Positions 32,326 through 34,251 of a DNA stretch of 34,251 bases are shown piece after piece. The stretch is from Flavobacteriales bacterium UBA974 (lineage in GTDB: Bacteria; Bacteroidota; Bacteroidia; Flavobacteriales_D; Sanyastnellaceae): the NCBI GenBank assembly GCA_002292405.1, contig DBBW01000010.1, positions 906 to 35,156 of the forward strand. The letters are read 5' to 3'. A model generated the notes under the pieces. The model was given only the letters and a program-made list of their open reading frames with translations. It was not told where the DNA came from and searched no databases. A program made the position numbers and the translations under genes. The number at the start of each line of letters is the position of its first letter. Positions within the stretch are counted from its first letter, which is position 1.

Positions 32326-34251
32326 TTGAGATATTTAGTTGCTGCTTTATTGTGTTTAATGATTTTTGCCACACAGGCAACAGCCCATTATACGTTAACT
32401 GTTGAGGCTTCTATGCCTGCTGTAGTTCCAGGTACAACTTACCGTTTCTATGTTAACATTCTTGATCCTGCAGATCGCATGAACTCCGTATTTGGCAACA
32501 GTGAATCAATTCGTTCAATAAACACCCCTGATGGAGCTTTTAACTCAGCATTCTTAACTGTGTCTCCGGATATGAGCGATGATACGTATACTACAATAGG
32601 TATTGATGGTCCAGCACGGTTTTCAAGTATTGAAGGTTCGTCTGACCCTTCTTTTGTAGAAGATCCTATCCAGCCTATTATTCCTTACTTCATTACTAAT
32701 GGAGCGAAAGGTTTTTTGTCTTCAACAAATATTGGAACTGGTTGGTATGTCCTTAATAGTGCAGCTAATGGACTTCCAAATGATGATATGCGTGTCCTTA
32801 TCTTTCAAGTAACTACTCCTGGTTCTATTAGTGGTTCTTTAAATTGCCAAGTATTCCCGCTTGGAGTTGGTTTTGATCAAGTTCAGTTTAGAGTAGATTT
32901 TGATGGAGTTGGAACATATGGAGAGTCTTTCGGTTCAGTTAACGCTTGTGGATGTATGGATTCTACAGCTTGTAATTTTGATCCTACAGCTAACTACGAT
33001 GATGGATCTTGTGCTTTTATAGGAGCAGAAGAATGTGATTGTGATGGAAACATTCTTGACGAGTGTGGCGTTTGTGGTGGAGACAGAATTGCAGAAGGTG
33101 ATTGTGATTGTGACGGTAATGTTGTAGATGAGTGTGGAATTTGTGGTGGAGACGGAATTGCAGAAGGCGAATGTGACTGTGACGGAAACATTCTCGATGA
33201 GTGTGGCATTTGTGGAGGAGATAGCACATCTTGCATTGGTTGTACTCTTGATTTTGCTTGCAAATATGATCCCCTTGCCACTATAGACGATGGCTCTTGT
33301 GTCTTAGTTTCTTGTCAAGTATTTGGTTGTACGATTGAATTAGCCTGTAACTATGATCCCCTTGCCACTGTTGACGACGGCTCTTGTGATTTCTGCTCTT
33401 GTAGCTATGGCACATGGTTCGAAACTTCTGAGGCTGCTTACGGTGTAGAAATTGAAGCTGTAGCTGAGCATTCTGAAGGTGACCTTTCTGGAATGACTAC
33501 GTACAGGCTGTATTTAACTGTACCCTCTGAAAACGATGAAATAACTAGCTTTACTGGTAATGACGAGTTTGCTCTATCTCTTGCTACAACGACAAGTTTC
33601 TACCAAGAGCTTATTTTTGGCGGAGTAACTCCAGAAAATATTTCTGCAGGTGCTATTGGTTTCATACCAAACTTAGCATATGACTCTTGGGTAACGATAG
33701 GGCTTGATGGACCTGCTGTATCTCCTGAAGCAGACGTAAGTTTACTACCTGGATCTTGGGCTTCAACATTCGAAAATGGGGAGAGTTTTACGATTGATGA
33801 TGGATTGGGATCCGGTTGGTATATTCTACCTGGTACACCTAACGGAGTGGCTGGCACTTTAAATAGAATCCTGTTTTCTCAACTCACAACCGATGGTGAC
33901 TTTTCGGGTACTTTTAGAGTTCAGGTTTTCCCTCAAGGAAACAGCACAACTGATGAAAGAGTTGATATTGCATTTGCATATGTAGGGGGGACTTCAGATA
34001 ATATCTGTGGATGTATGTCTTCTCTAGCTAGTAACTATAATCCCTTAGCAAATAGTGATGATGGGTCTTGTGAGTTCGATGTATATGGTTGTACTATTTC
34101 TGTTGCTTGTAACTATGATCCCGAAGCAGCCATTAATGATGGTAGTTGTGAGTACACTTCTTGTCTTTTATCAGGCTGTACAGTGTCTCCAGCATGTAAC
34201 TATGACCCTTTAGCTGATGTTGACGATGGTTCATGTGATTACACTTCATGT
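32326..34251 (+). CDS. Large cysteine-rich repeat surface protein (partial, runs off the window)
   Basis: The frame is open from just after a TAA at about 32264 to the last base. The most signal-like start is the TTG at 32326, giving [10 protein letters not shown] and a cleavage site near ATA-HY (~20); an ATG at 32359 would cut off half the signal. Of 642 codons: a beta-rich domain (~21-205; IGIDGPA, GTGWYVL, CQVFPLG), one GC-CNFDP-DDGSC module (208-229), three CDCDGN-DECGxCGG units (237-302), two more DDGSC modules (305-355), a second copy of the beta domain (~362-560; IGLDGPA, GSGWYIL, VQVFPQG), and three further DDGSC modules (from 562, 588 and 617) to the end. Such Cys/Asp repeats are familiar in marine Bacteroidota surface proteins and probably bind calcium; a T9SS tail is expected beyond the window. 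Confidence 0.85.
   Translation, partial: MRYLVAALLCLMIFATQATAHYTLTVEASMPAVVPGTTYRFYVNILDPADRMNSVFGNSESIRSINTPDGAFNSAFLTVSPDMSDDTYTTIGIDGPARFSSIEGSSDPSFVEDPIQPIIPYFITNGAKGFLSSTNIGTGWYVLNSAANGLPNDDMRVLIFQVTTPGSISGSLNCQVFPLGVGFDQVQFRVDFDGVGTYGESFGSVNACGCMDSTACNFDPTANYDDGSCAFIGAEECDCDGNILDECGVCGGDRIAEGDCDCDGNVVDECGICGGDGIAEGECDCDGNILDECGICGGDSTSCIGCTLDFACKYDPLATIDDGSCVLVSCQVFGCTIELACNYDPLATVDDGSCDFCSCSYGTWFETSEAAYGVEIEAVAEHSEGDLSGMTTYRLYLTVPSENDEITSFTGNDEFALSLATTTSFYQELIFGGVTPENISAGAIGFIPNLAYDSWVTIGLDGPAVSPEADVSLLPGSWASTFENGESFTIDDGLGSGWYILPGTPNGVAGTLNRILFSQLTTDGDFSGTFRVQVFPQGNSTTDERVDIAFAYVGGTSDNICGCMSSLASNYNPLANSDDGSCEFDVYGCTISVACNYDPEAAINDGSCEYTSCLLSGCTVSPACNYDPLADVDDGSCDYTSC
33034..33234 (+). 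repeat. Three tandem 69-bp coding repeats
   Basis: Units begin at 33034, 33103 and 33172, each encoding CDCDGN-x2-DECGxCGGD; the first two carry a full 23-codon period including xIAEG, the third ends early in STSC. The period is in frame, and the units are near-identical at DNA level in the GATGAGTGTGG and TGTGGTGGAGA portions, so unequal crossing-over could change their number. Confidence 0.9.

Noticed and set aside
33034..33234. Tandem repeats as a CRISPR array
   Set aside because: The repeats are contiguous, in frame, encode a known Cys-rich motif, and have no unique spacers of equal length.
32994..33281. Minus-strand frames of 70-95 codons across the repeats
   Set aside because: They are mirror images of the biased repeat coding on the plus strand, rich in Ser/Pro/His/Gln with no signal or domain.

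Overview
The window looks like a chromosomal segment from a marine member of the Bacteroidota, most likely Flavobacteriales (Cryomorphaceae/Schleiferiaceae/Crocinitomicaceae-like). The basis is gene content and signals: type IX secretion (T9SS) C-terminal signals, a DUF4295 gene beside rpmG, a fused E1 alpha/beta dehydrogenase, a FISUMP-domain remnant, cysteine-rich DECGxCGG and CNYDPxAxxDDGSC repeats, promoters of the TTG / TAnnTTTG type, and almost no Shine-Dalgarno sites. The DNA is AT-rich throughout. No rRNA, tRNA, CRISPR array or complete mobile element was seen.

Layout. 1-1076: a short gene ending in a T9SS-type tail, then a cold-shock gene with its own promoter and terminator. 1077-8206 (minus): a tightly packed envelope operon read as dapF-lnb fusion, lipoprotein, outer-membrane barrel, kdsA, T9SS cargo. 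The genes overlap or abut. 8235-10936 (plus): a fused branched-chain/pyruvate-type E1 dehydrogenase and a small secreted protein, divergent from the envelope operon across only 28 bp. 11014-14423 (minus): rpmG, DUF4295, terminator, ftsY, rimO, queE. 14587-17772 (plus): ftsK and a LolA-like carrier. 17769-20638 (minus): guaA and a periplasmic-binding-fold protein. 20738-21937: maf convergent with a beta-carbonic anhydrase. 22035-24333 (plus): a small acidic protein and a SulP anion transporter. 24445-27231 (minus): mnmH-selD-methyltransferase selenium operon. 27336-28544 (minus): three small membrane or surface genes of unknown role, separated by strong terminators. 28599-31139: a secreted M14 metallopeptidase. 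31329-34251: a small two-helix membrane protein, a dead FISUMP-domain gene and the first 642 codons of a large cysteine-rich surface protein that runs off the window.

How the genes fit together. Much of the window serves the cell envelope: diaminopimelate (peptidoglycan and lysine), KDO (LPS), lipoprotein N-acylation, LolA-type lipoprotein carriage, FtsK division/segregation, FtsY membrane targeting and T9SS-exported surface proteins. Carbonic anhydrase plus SulP suggests bicarbonate handling. SelD plus MnmH make 2-selenouridine in tRNA, which explains selD without selenoproteins.

The most unusual item is a continuous reading frame joining a complete diaminopimelate epimerase to a complete DUF4105/Lnb membrane protein. 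Next are the mirror-image -7 boxes in the 28-bp gap beside it, the undescribed small-gene locus at 27.3-28.5 kb, and the decayed FISUMP gene next to the repeat-rich surface protein.
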